Shown piece after piece: positions 34,372 to 47,500 of a DNA stretch of 64,000 nt. The DNA comes from Mesodorylaimus sp. YZB2_4 (Eukaryota > Nematoda > Enoplea > Dorylaimida > Dorylaimidae): assembly GCA_030248295.1 (NCBI GenBank), contig JASANH010000513.1, positions 1 to 64,000 on the forward strand. The letters run 5' to 3'. The position numbers and the translations under genes are program-made. Position 1 is the first letter of the stretch. Every line of letters starts with the position of its first letter. The notes under the pieces were generated by a model that was given only the letters and a program-made list of their open reading frames with translations, ran no database searches and was not told where the DNA came from.

Positions 34372-34823
34372 GACAAGGAAACATGGCCAACCGTTGAGCA
34401 GAACTTTGCAAAACCAAAAATGTGTTTCTACGTGCAAAAGAAAGCTCTGTGCAAAGTATTAGGAGTGCCTGGCCACATGGTCAGCGGTGGTCAGCATCTA
34501 AAGCCATGTAAAATTTTTGAATTCTCCTGTATTTTTTAGTTTTTCAAATGAACACCCTAAACTCGAGTATTGGAAGCTCGAATTCGAAACCTGCAACCCC
34601 AAAACCTAGTTTGGAAAGAGCCCTGAGTGTTTTTCTCAACTCTCGGCTTCCTTACCACTAAAATTCAATTATCTGCGGGACGCTGACCACTGCTGATCAT
34701 GTGTCCAGACGCAGCTAATATTTTGCACAGAGCTTTCTTTCGCACCTATATGTAGGAGTAATCAACAAATTACAATTTTGGGTTTTGCAAAGTCCGGCTT
34801 AACGGTTGGCGATGTTCCCTTGT
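34372..34823. mobile_element. Foldback element D, copy 1
   Basis: About 450 bp. The two halves are imperfect reverse complements for most of their length, sharing ACATSGCCAACCGTT, GACTTTGCAAAACC, GAAAGAAAGCTCTGTGCAAA, GGTCAGC and, near the middle, AAAACCTAGTTTGGAAAGAG. A second copy is at 37911-38332. No coding capacity. Confidence 0.75.
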
Positions 34824-35567
34824 GAGCGCCGATCCTTTTCTATTCTCTGATCAAAACTTTCTGCATTTACAACTCTAAACTTATTCCGTCACTTTCAAAA
34901 TTTTTTCCTTAGCTTTTACAGTTTCTATGATGGGCTTGCCCTACAAAAACCTAATCTGCCACTGCATCCCATTATTCGCTTAGCAATTTTTTTCCACACC
35001 AGATGCTTCCAGTCCTTTTACTTACCGCCTCTTCCCTGTTCAGGCCGTTGTTGCATGCCAAGACTAGCCCCCACCCACTTTGCCAAGCTCGATCGCTAAA
35101 ACTATAAACTAACCCGAGATAAGAAAGTTTATTGCGGTTTTATCGTGTCTCGGCTAACATATTTGCCAAATTCAGTTGACCATTTTTTACACCCTTTATA
35201 AATACAGTTACTTTTATAAGCAGCGATAAGAAAGCGGCTTCCCCTTCTAGCTGTCATTCTCGCCACCTTCTTGCGCCCTTGTTTTGAATAGGTTGCACGT
35301 CCGCCGTGGAATTTCGGCCCATAAAAATTAAGCCTGTCGTAATTTCGAGAGTTTAACTTTGGTCATTCGGCTGTAAATGGGTGTAAAGTGAGTCTGAGCA
35401 GGGTTTACATAGGCTTTGTGGCTAATGGGTCAGTAACGCCTGGCAGGAAGTGTCTGACAGCAACCACTCTCTTGTCAGAGCGTGCTGCTCGTGACTTACA
35501 TTCAAGCCTTGTAAAAGTGCTTATTTGTACAAACATAGTTAGTGAGTAAGGAAAAGTAAAAATCGAT

Positions 35568-38500
35568 ATGTCTGGGCAAGATATAATTCAAGAATCCAGC
35601 AGTTCGAAAAGTTTGCATGAAATGGAGCAGAGGGCGTTGGCCACTGTTGGAGAAGAGCCCGACAATGGGCACGATGGTAAGTGCATTTCGGATTAAACCT
35701 GCTCCGATTGCCTTGATCTCTAAGGAGAAATAGCTGGGCCTGAAATTCGTGAAATTTGTTACTGCAACATTTTCTGCAATTTTTTCTGGCTTGGCTTTGG
35801 TAAAATTTATAATTGCTCATAGTTTGAATGAAATTCTGTATTTCGATTTGAGAAGCTGCGCGGGTTTAGACTGATACGGCATCTTTTGAATTCCCGCCAA
35901 TCATAAGACTATGTTCAGGCACCTGCTTAAAAAAGCGGGAATACACATGCATCCCGGCTTCCAAAACTTGGTATCTTTTAGACGCGAATCCACCTGCTAT
36001 TAGAAAGGCGAAAACTCCAATATCGCCACTCGCTTCTAATCCTGTGACGAGTGATCGCACAGTGACATTCAGGCGTGATCACGATGACCGATCAACTGTG
36101 CAACCACTGCTGGCCAAATATTCTTTGCCCGAGAAACGAGATTCATGGGGTACCTCCTTTGCCCATCGCAAATTCAGTGAACGACATCATCGCTACGATG
36201 GATCTAATATTCTAGAGCGAAAGGCGTCCTCATGGAGTGCGAGGCAGGTGCAGGCTGTGGATCTGGAGAAGGTGAGCTGCGGACTCGCTTATTGTAGTCG
36301 TGGGACCCAGCACGTGGTCGAGTTGGGTAGGCGTCTGTCTTCCATGCTCGCTTCGCACTTACGGGCGAGTGTTCGACTCGGGGTCATGCAAATAATTTTT
36401 GGCGTCATGTCCCTGCACCTTTTCGTTCGTGATTGGGTAAAACAGAACAGTCACGATGAGAGCTCATCTGAACAAAATGTTGGAAGTCGCAACGTGCTCA
36501 GATAATCCCGAATTCACAACTCAGACGATACATATTTTCTGTTCCAAGCCAAGCCCTTCTCAGCCAGGATATCGACTGGCCCCCATTTCACATTATGGTA
36601 GGGCGCTGACTGTTTAGGTTAGCCCTGGACGACTCGGGTAGGTCTCTTCCGCGTTCGAGAAGGAGTGCACGGCTAACTGAAAAGGAATGTGATAAGCACT
36701 GTACGCAAAAGGGTAGGTTAATTAAGTGGGAAAGTTCAAGTATTTTATGCACCGGTATTTCTTGCATCATTTGCATTCCACGATCTCCAGCTCGGCTGAC
36801 TTTTTTGCTTTACTTAATATTTTACCTAAAGTTGGCAAAGGCTTCATTTCCATCATCTACGCCAGCCAGGTGTCCTAACCCTGATGAGCGAATTCTGCCA
36901 GGTTTTCTACTTTGACTAGCTCATCTATAAATCTCGAATAAACCCGTTCGCTTAGCATCCTTGCCTTCAGCTAACATTTAGCACCTGCCCTACAAGCATA
37001 CACCGGGGCCTTACCGGGCGCTTTTCCAAGGAGACCTACGGCTGACTATAGCTTATCCAAGTAAGTGTGTCCAAGCTACCGACCCCGCGCCATCTACTCG
37101 GAGTGCAGTTGATTCTAGAAATTACTCCTGTAAAAGTCAAGTCATCGGTGATTTTGGACTGCGTCGGCAGATATTCCCCTCCTAGTACCTCCTTTCAGCA
37201 AAAATGAGTCGGCTAAAACGACAAGAAAATATTAATCCTATTGTTCACATTGATGGAATCGACGCCGAGGAGTCCACTCTTCTTCAACCCACCATGGGAT
37301 CGTTGCTGCAACGAGGATTAGGAACCACTTTGGGTGTGGCCAATTTGGCTATGCACGAATTTAGGAGATTTTCCAGGCATTCTTTTCGGGAAGAGGTTAA
37401 TCTCCAGGTAGTACTGTTATCGAACTGGCTTGTTTTTTGTAGTTCTCGCGATGGAAAGCTACTAAAATTATGAATTAGTGCAGCACATGCAATGTGCACA
37501 TAAAGCCCCTGTAAAAGCACTCTTTGGTCCGACAGACGATGCTGTAAAAGCTCTCCATCGAAGTAGTCGCTATTTATCTCAAGGCTTTTCCAAGCTTTCC
37601 AAAGGCTAGGCTGACAGGCGGCTTGAGCAACGGCTCACTGTTGGTTTGTCATCATGTTCATGTTCATGTTTTACCGCATCACCAAACGCTTATGCGCACT
37701 CGAGGGTGAAGGGACACATTTTACACGAAATGATTTACCGGGCTGCGAGTCGAACACTCGCCCGTAACTGCGCACCTGGCGTGAGAGGCAGACGCGTAGC
37801 CCACCAGGCCACGAGGCCGATGGGCTAGGCGTCAAGTCTTGTGTAGGGAGTTAGGCTACCAGAATTCGAACTCTGGAAGTCCTGATTGGCAAACTGATGT
37901 GTACCCACCAACAAGAGAACATCGCCAGCCATTAAGTCCAACTTTACAAAACCAAAAATTATGAATTGTTCACAAGTGCAAAAGAAAGCTCTGTGCAAAA
38001 TATTAGAGGCGTCTGCTCAGCTGGTAAGCAGTGGTCCGCGCACAAAGTCCTGCAAAATTTTAGAATTCGTCGGGATTTTTTGGGTTTTTTGAGGAAAAAA
38101 CCCGATGCCTGAGTGTTGTAAGCTTAAAATCGAAGCCTAAAACCCCAAAACCTAGTTTGGAAAGAGCCCTGCGTGTTTTTCCCAATGTTCAGGCTCCTCA
38201 CCTTACAAAAATTCAAATATCCGCGGGTCTTTTGGCGCTGACCACGGCCACGGCTACATGCCTCTAATATATTGCACCTAAGGAAGGATAATTTTTGGTT
38301 TTGCAAAGTTCGACGTAAGGGCTCCTTTGTAAGCCCCTCGCCGCCTCCTAGAGCAAAAATAGCATTGCATCGTCTCTAAGCGTTGGTCCTCAGGCTCGGT
38401 ATCTTTTTGCACTTACGCACGTCATACAGCGCATGATCGACTTGCATTCAAGTTTGAGTTTTTATGGGGAATCTCCTCCTGAATGTGCCTTGTGGGGCAC

Positions 38501-41500
38501 GCCTTTAGTACTAACAGGGACCAGCACACGCACAGGTGGACTCAGGCCACCTGTTGTGACAGGTCACTGGACTGACCATGCCACAGCCATGGCCAGAATG
38601 CCTGCTGAAATGAGAATGCTACTAGCGCCAGAGTATTCGATAATCAGCAGTCATCTTGTGCCATTTGAACATTTGAATTTTTTTGCCCAACCGCTTCAAG
38701 AGCTCAATCAAAATTAGATCAGTTTTCCACTAGCATTTTTGAGGACATGATTCTAATTCTAGTCAGAAGCTACTCCTGAGACTGGCCTCCAAAGTACCCT
38801 TCAGCCCCACAAACTACAATAAATGTACCCGTTACAGCTGTTGGTCGAAATGCACGAACTGCGCGAGAGCAAGAAGAAGGGCGTCAAGTGGACGGAGACG
38901 GCGCGTTGGATCAAGTACGAGGAGCGCATGGAAGGAATCGACCAATTCTGGAGCAAGCCCAAAATGGCATTCTTGTCATTCCATTCCTTGACGCAACTGC
39001 GCTTATGCTTCCTAAGAGGTAAGTAGTCTGCTATGGGGTGAAGAGTTGAATTACCGCGCAACTGCTGCAGGCAGTTCCATGTTTGAATATGAGTCAGCGC
39101 GAGTATATGAGCGGTTGGCGGACGGTTCAGGGGATCAATATTGTAAGTAGTATATGTGGAGCCGTTCAGTGAACTCTTAATGATGTCTGCGGATGAGTGT
39201 GCTTCTATGCACGTGAGACTTTTTTCGCATCTCATTTTGGTAGGGGAAAGAGCTGCCGATTACGCAGTATGTGCCTGCAATGCTGGCAAAATTTAGAGAT
39301 AAAACGAAACTTGACTGACCAGATGTACTAATCTTGGCGCGGCCCAGAAGTGTGCCATTTAAAAAGCGATGATGTTTCAAAATGATTTAATGGACGTAAA
39401 ATCCTTTGTGCGAACTTCTCGAGAACGAGTTTGAGACGCATGCTGTAAACTCTCATAGAGGACCGGGGGGGGGGGGGGTGATAGGGGATCTAGGATTTCA
39501 ATAGGCCGCAGGTTATAAAGTGTCTTAATTAAGTTAGCCTTTTCGCTTTCTTGTAGGAGTAATCCTGCTTGACAAGGATGCCGAGACGTACGATGAGCTA
39601 TTGGAACTGGTAGTGGCTACCATGGCAAAGGAGTACCAAATCGACGAACATCGAGTGCCTCCCCTCCGGAATGCCATCGTTGGATACCACGAAGGGTAAC
39701 ATGACCGCCATTGGTTTGATTTTTTACTGTTTCTTTTTTCTAACAATATAAAATTTTGCGCTCTTACAGAAGGCACAATGAACCAGCGAATAGCAAAAGT
39801 GCCGTCGGAATAGTGGCTCGAAAAGTATCAACTTTTGCGAGACAGCACACCAGCATGCGGTAAGATTCTTTCGGTGCATTTGTTCATGTCACCAAACCCT
39901 GGTATGCGCACTCAAGGGTGAAGAGATCTATTGCACGAAAGGATTTACTTGGGCGCGGGTCGAGCACTCGCAAGTACTGTGCACCTGGCGTGAGAGGCAG
40001 AGGCCTACTCATCACAGACTCGGACCCAGGGGGGAATGCAAGGGTGCAAATAAACCCTCTGAAGATCACGGTTTGCTATTATGTTATCTGGCCATCTTGC
40101 CATCATTGCAAAATACCTTTTCTAAGAAAACTTTTGAGCTTTTTTGGTGAGCACCCCCTACCTCAAATCCTGCATGCGCGCCTGCATCAGGTCTCGACCC
40201 CCGGTACTTGTTACGAAACTAGCTCACCACGAGTATTTCAAACTATGCAAAAGTACATATCATAAAAATACGATTGTGGCTGATTTAAATTATTGATTTT
40301 TTCAATTTCTTAGACCGAATAATTTTTTTATTTGCTAATTTTTATTGTTATTGGTTAATTTCACCAACGCCCTAATCTTACAAATCCACGAGAGACACCT
40401 GTGCAAAATGATCCTGGAACATGCGCGGTGGCAGATTGCACCTGGCTGTTTAGTCAAAACTGTCAATCTCCTTCGGAGTGCATCCCACAAGTCCACTATC
40501 TTGTCCTCCTCCTCAAAGTCAGCCCTCGCATACCATATGCACCTTTGTGCTGACTGCGAAACCATGTTTGAAACGCAGGCGATTGCTTACAATGTAGGCC
40601 GGTTATTCCAGAAATCTTATTCTCCTCCCCTAGAATTAGTGATGGGTCAACTTTCTTCAACAGAAGCTCCACTTTTTCCCAGAATTCGCGTGTCCTCGGA
40701 CACTTGACAAAAACGTGGTACACATCCTCGTGCTTATCTGCTCCCTGCTTCTTACAGTGCTTGCAGTGTGACTCAAGATCCGATGCAGAGTGGGAGACTT
40801 TGCTTCTTGCGTACAGTGCCTCATGAAGTAGAGCGTAGTGTATACTTCGCGTATGGCCATCGACGTGCTTGGTCATATTGAGCCTCCAGTAAGCCCTAAA
40901 GCCGATATGCTCGTTTCCCAACTTCCCCCTCCGACTCCTGCATTGCTGGCGTAGCTTTCCCCGCCCTCATGTGTTCATACAGCAGCTTGGTCTTGACTTG
41001 TTTAATCGGATATGTTCTTGCATCCAATCCAACACCGCCTTGATCCAATACGCTAAGTTTGGGAGTCTTCGCTGCCCTACGTATCCCTGTACAGCTGAGG
41101 CACCATTTTTCTGTCCAATTGGTTCAGGCTCGCATATCACACTCCCTCAGAAAAAATTAAAGCGGGCACTCCACGAAGCATCCTGCTGTGCAATCAGCCT
41201 ACGTAGCACTTTGGTATTCACGTCTAAACGCTAGCACCTTGGTATTAATGTCTGAATAGTTATAACCTGTTTTCTTTGAGAATATACACGCCCTCCACGT
41301 TACCGCATAGGCCGCGTGTATATTCCCAAAGAAAACAGATAGTAACACCTCCGAGGTCTCTGCCTCGTTTAAATTAATTTGTTCACCATGTTCGATTTTG
41401 ATGGATGCCAGAAATATGCATTCTCCACCAATCTCTGGAAATCAGCATCCGGCGCAATAATCGATGCCAAGTACCACACTTTGGACAGAAAATAGGTGTT

Positions 41501-44500
41501 TAGAACATGGACTCACCCAAATTATGATGTCGCAGTATGGACTCCTACAATGTCGCTACAGTATATGGTCTCTTACAGCTGCCCGCTTTGCTGCTATCTC
41601 CATCCCAGTGCTGCGAATCCAAAATCCATACAGTACACTTTTAACTGCTAGACCAAATACTTGGACAGATCCTCCTCCATCCCCGTCCTGTTCGCTGCTG
41701 TCGCGCCTAGTGGCAAAATTTTGGTTTGTGCCTCTTTCAGCGTGGCACCCGAGGCGTTCCAAAATATTTTTTCTACATTTCAAAAATGCGTTTGATAGAG
41801 GCAGTCATACCGCAATATAAGGCATATTTTGAAATTATATGCCAAAAATCTACAGCATGTTAAAAAAGTGTCAATATGTAAAGCGTATAACTGATCCGCG
41901 CGATTTTATGATCAGCTTTGATGAGGCTTTGAACAGACAAATAACGCGTATGAATACGATATATTTATATGTTTATATATATATTTGTACGATATATTTA
42001 TATGTTTATATTTACATATATCCAAACGTTTTGACGTCTACTCAACGACTCAGATATATAATTTATGCCTGAAGGGAAAAGTGTATGAGCACATAAAATG
42101 ACCGAAAATAAATGCAATACTGTCATCTACTATTGCATACTGTGTTTATATAATCTTGGATAAAAATTTCCGCAAATGTTATGCTACAATGTGAAAATAT
42201 GAAAACGTGATGGACTATCATGGGTAATCCTGTTGGATGCCATCACTCGCATCATCTTTGACGTCAACAGCTACGTCAAAGCAGTTCAGACGTGGTTTAG
42301 CAACGAGAGGGTCAGGCGAGATGCAGTGCTTCTGAAGTTCCAGACCAAGAACCGATTTTGAGGGTGAGCGAGGACAACTCAGCGATCGTCTATGGCTACC
42401 ACTCTTTGCACATTCGATGCGGAACTGCTATGAAGTCGCTGTTGACGAGAAAAAATACTGATCGAAAAGAGAAAAGATACAGTGAGCCTGACCATTGGTT
42501 GATTTGCGGGGATTAGCGCATAATTACACACAATTTCTAGGATCATTAATTATTCTTTCCAGTCTTTTATTTACATTTGCATTACCATTAGCGTTAGGAA
42601 TGACCTCAAGGTCAAGGTCAGAATTCTGTCAAAAGCCCGATTGACCGACCCTTGGTCAATCCAGGCTCAAGGTCAGAAAATTTTTTGAAGCCGCGGTCAA
42701 GGTCATAGACAGGGTCAGAAAATTTTTTGAGGGGTCGGTCAAGGTCAGGGTCAGGTCAGACAGTAAAAAACCCAGGTCATTGGAACACTAATTACCATAC
42801 GTAAGTTTTAGGCAGGCGATGTATTTTCCAGATACCAGTCGGATATACGGCTGATAGACTCTACGTACTCATGAATTATCACACTCAAAGATCATATTTG
42901 TTGTCCCTGGGATTATGCTTGCAAGCTCCTTCTGACCTTTTCACTTGTCTACGTCTAGGTTCGAAAATCTCCCAGAACAGCGACGTTCATCGGCCACAGA
43001 AGTGAATGTCGAACAGCAGAATGCAAAACCAGCAGATCGCAAATTAGTTCGAATGCAAACTGCAGCGGCGATTCCGCGTCCTGAGGATCGTCGATTGACG
43101 CGAAAAATGACAAAATTCTTCAATGCGAGTAAAGATGGCGATTCTCTTGTTGAATTAAGAGAAGATGCAGATTTCTTGAAACGATTGCCGGATGGCGTGC
43201 AAGGTGTGCAGGTAATGTGCTTTTTCATTCGCAGACTACAATTTGCCCATGCCTGAAAATACGCACCCAAATCCACTCTTGATGTGTCAAATTGATGATT
43301 TATCCGTTAGGGGTGGACTTCTGAGGTGTTATTGTAACACTAGAAATATATGCACAGTAGGTGTATAAAATACGGCATAGAAATCCTGAGAGATCCATAT
43401 TTTGCTGGCAGCTGTGCAATCAGCATTCCCGGGTGTTGGGAGATCGATACTCTCTTATGGCTGAAAAGACGTCAACTACTTTGGCTGATGTTGAGGCATA
43501 GTCGAGAGACTTGCCCTCCTCTATTCGGGGCTCTTCCCGTCAGTCTCTCATATTTCTCTCCGGCTGGGTGCGCTGGTTACAATCGTTCCTTGTCACACTG
43601 TAGGTGCTGTGCAGTGCAGTCGATGCATTAGCTCACGTCCGCTTTGCCATGGTCCGCCTGACAAATGCGACTGGATATCCAGATTTTCGAAAAGGACAAG
43701 TGCCGCTTAAATTTCTCTTCATTTTGGTCGGACCGCCCGATACTGGCTTCGATTATCACGAAGTTGGCCGCTCGCTGTGTACCCTGATGGCGAATCCTGT
43801 AAGTCCTCATTTCTGCCGGACTGTGCTCATCGAGCACCTGTAAGCTCAGATGTAGCTATGTAACTCTCTGCCGGCAGCCCATGGCGAGTGGGAGTAATCG
43901 ATACTCTACCCTGGCTGGGAGACGTCACCCTCTCCGGTTGATGTTTCTAGGGTAGTTTCTAGTAGCGAGACTTGCCTTCCTCTAGCAGAAGTGTTTGTCC
44001 TGCTGACTTTGGTCAGCCGCACTCTCTCCTACGCCTACCGTCATGGTTGCAGCTAGCCCATTCAAGCAGTCAGGGTCAGTTCAGGCCAGCATCAGACATC
44101 GCACAGCCTCTTCATGTTCCAGAGCTTTCAAGCGACGGCTTTGGCTACTGAACAAAGGAAAGACCTTGTGGAAGCTATCGACACCTTCCTCGACGAAGGC
44201 ATTGTTGTTCCCCCAGTAGACATTGACAAAGGAATCATGAGCAATGTCGACGAAATCCGAAAAGCTTTGCGTCAAAGAAGCAAAGCCCAACAAAAACCAG
44301 AAGCAGGCCTCGAATCGGGTAACTAGTCCATGTCCTGGCCCTGCGTCATCTAAAAGAGCAACCTATTTCAGTCAAAGAAGGCGTCACCCTCGAAACCAAA
44401 GAGCTGAAAGAAAAAATTCAAAAAAAGGAAGAGGAGAAAGAGAGTGAAGAAAATCCACTGCAAAGAACAGGCAAATTATTTGGTGGTTTGGTACGAGATC

Positions 44501-47500
44501 TGCGCAAACGTGCGCCATACTATTGGAGCGATTTCAAAGACGCCTTGAACTTGCAATGTTTGACATCAATTTGTTTCATGTTCTTTGCCGCTATGGCACC
44601 TGCCATCACTTTCGGAGGGTTATTAGGTAAGTCTTGAAATCATATGATTACTCAGTAATAATATAACCAAAGCTAAACAACCCCAAATCGCCCAGAAACA
44701 ATTAAATTTACGTTGTCTTTTTCCTTGCTAGAATAAAACGAAGCTCTGTAATTTTCAATCAAAATTCATCTACAGAACTTTGAGTGTAAGGCGGGATTTG
44801 AACGTCTCCTTGAAATTCGTTTCACAGAATGCGCTTGATTACCGAAATAGCAACAATCAGCCAGTACATATGGCAGATATACTTGTGCACCATACAAATA
44901 TAGACACAATTACATTATATTGATGTATTGTATACATATATATATATATACACACACACATATATATATATATATACATATAAAATACATATGCATATGT
45001 TCATCTGTCCATATTCATGTTTTGCCACATCACCAAACGCTTATGCGCACTCGAGGGTGAACGGACACATTTTACACGAAATGATTTACCAGCCCGCGAG
45101 TCGAACACTAGCCCCCAACTGCGCGCCTGGCGTGAGAGGCAGACGCCTAACCCACCAGGCCACGAGGCCGGTAAAACATGTCATGTCATACTTTATCCAT
45201 AGCCAAGCACCATAAGGCGCACTCGAGGGGTAAGGAACACAATAAACGGCAATCATTTTGTACCAAGGCGGGAAACGAACCCTCCCCTGTAAGTGCGCAA
45301 CCAGTGGGAGAGGCTTAACCCACTAGGCCACGACCCTGGTACATATGTATAGCAATACATATATAGTTGAAAATGTATGGAGTGTACAGTATATATATTT
45401 ATTTATATTTATACTCTACATATATAAGCGGATATGCATAGCTTATATATATACATTTATATGCATATATATCTGTCAGTATTACATATTACGGCACACC
45501 ACACATGCTGTAAAACATGTGCAGTATATGCACATACTACCCAACAAAGGTAAACCACGACCTCAATTATTAGCATACCTGTAGATATTTAAAGCAGCTA
45601 TATACAAGTACTGTAGGTTACTTCTAACCATGCCTGGCAGGCGAAGGAAAGAATGTGACCAGCCGAAGTCGGCGGGACAAAAACTCTGACTGGAGCAAAG
45701 CAAGTCTCGCGACCATACATACGGCTGAAACATGAACCCGAGGGTTGACGTCTCCCAGCCAGGGGAGGTCAGTTCCTCTCTCCCACTCGCCATGGTGTAC
45801 CAGGCACGAGTGTTCCATACCCTACCAACATAATCTCATTCTTTTAGAAAGCAAGACTCACGGCTGGATGGGCACGATCGAAGTATTGGTTGCACAAAGT
45901 TTATGCGGCATAATTTGGAGTCTATTCTCTGCTCAACCCTTGTTGATTATGGCCGCCACTGGTCCATTTTTGATTTTTGAAGGAAGTTTATATGACGTAG
46001 GTTATTTCAGTATTTTGTGATTGTAAATTTTGTACAAGATTTAATTTTAGTTCTGCGCGTCGCAAGGCATCGACTTTATGACTTTTCGAGTATGGGCTGG
46101 AGTCTGGGTATTTCTCGCGGCCATAATTACAGTCATGTTGGAAGGCTCATTTCTAATTCGATATTTCACCCGATTCACAGAGGATATATTCGCTACTTTG
46201 GTTGCTCTGATTTTCATTGTAGAGAGTATAAAATTCATTTTCAAGGTATATTTTTAATGGCATGTATGCACAGAGCTGTAGGTCACCCTGTAAGAGGCAC
46301 AGAGACAAGATATTTACTCAGAGACTTCTGAGGATAGCTGAATTATATTTCAGAGTTTCATGTACCACCCAGTCACAAAAATGGAATATTACTGCGGCTC
46401 TTATTTGAAACACGGTTTGTTAGATATTACAGAAATAAATAATACTGAATTACACGAATTCTTTAATTCTACTCAACAAATTCTGACCATGAATGGTATG
46501 AAAATCTGCTATTTCTCACAGCTGTCTGTACCTGAATTTCGAAACTCCATCTTTCTGTCTGATGTGCATTTTAGTATCTTTGGACGAAGTGCCTGAAGAA
46601 CTGATTGTGCCTCAAGGCGATACCAAGCACCATGGCGGATTGAAAGGCCAACCTGACACTGCATTGCTGTCAGCAGTATTGGTGATCGGGACGTTCTATC
46701 TCTCCTATCAATTCCGGCAGTTGAGAACAACTACATTTCTTGGAAGACCAGTAAGCTGCAAAGATTGGAACAAAATCTTTGCATTGGTGTGATATAGGAC
46801 AAAAGTTAATGCTGAATCCAGTGTTGGCAGTGTTAAGTGACACAGACTCCAGGCTCCGCGTAAAAATTGCGCCCTTCAGAGAGTATCATTCTTCATTCTT
46901 AATTCTATAGGATATGTGATCAGTTTATAGTCCTCAGCACACTTATAACCGATATTATTCTAAATTTATCTGGTGTGCCATGTCACTCTACACTGCCATC
47001 ACTCGATTATGCATTAAACGTGGATATATACTGTATTTATGTGTTGCACAGCATGCAAGTTTTTTCCTATTGTCTTCAGCTTCGTCGACTGATCAGTGAT
47101 TTCGGTGTCCCTCTAGCCATTATCATAGTAGTGGTCGTCGATTTTACCCTTTTCTCTCAACCTTATGTCCAGGTATGCTATTTTATATCCAATTTTATAA
47201 GTATACGGGAATCAGACATTTTCAGCACTTGGTCATGTCCGACAGCTTCTCACCTACGTCGCCTGGAAAACGTGGCTGGTTTATTTATCCCTTTGGCAGT
47301 GAGAGTAATCCGTTTCCAATATGGGCATATTTTGCTGCGATTATACCCGCCATGCTGGTTTATATTCTCATTTTTGTCGAGTGCGAATTGACGCAGTAAG
47401 GTTCATATACTAATTTTATATATACTACCGTACCCAGGCATTACTTATTGTAGATTACTTCTCCTGAGACCCGAACGTAAATTACAAAAAGGCGGTGGTT

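Larger units (their letters stand above)
31178..35567. other. Intergenic stretch between COQ8 and the SLC4 gene, repeats only
   Basis: No exon recognised. It contains a SINE-A1 copy (32080-32212), a SINE-C copy (32865-33298), an ATCGAT/GATCA-rich patch (about 33290-33550) and a foldback element (34372-34823). The rest looks unique, and the short frames in it have no family resemblance. Confidence 0.5.

Noticed and set aside
44928..45000. TA/CA microsatellite as a regulatory feature
   Set aside because: Simple dinucleotide repeats recur (41960, 44935, 45400, 59440) in AT-rich introns and flanks, with no sign of function.
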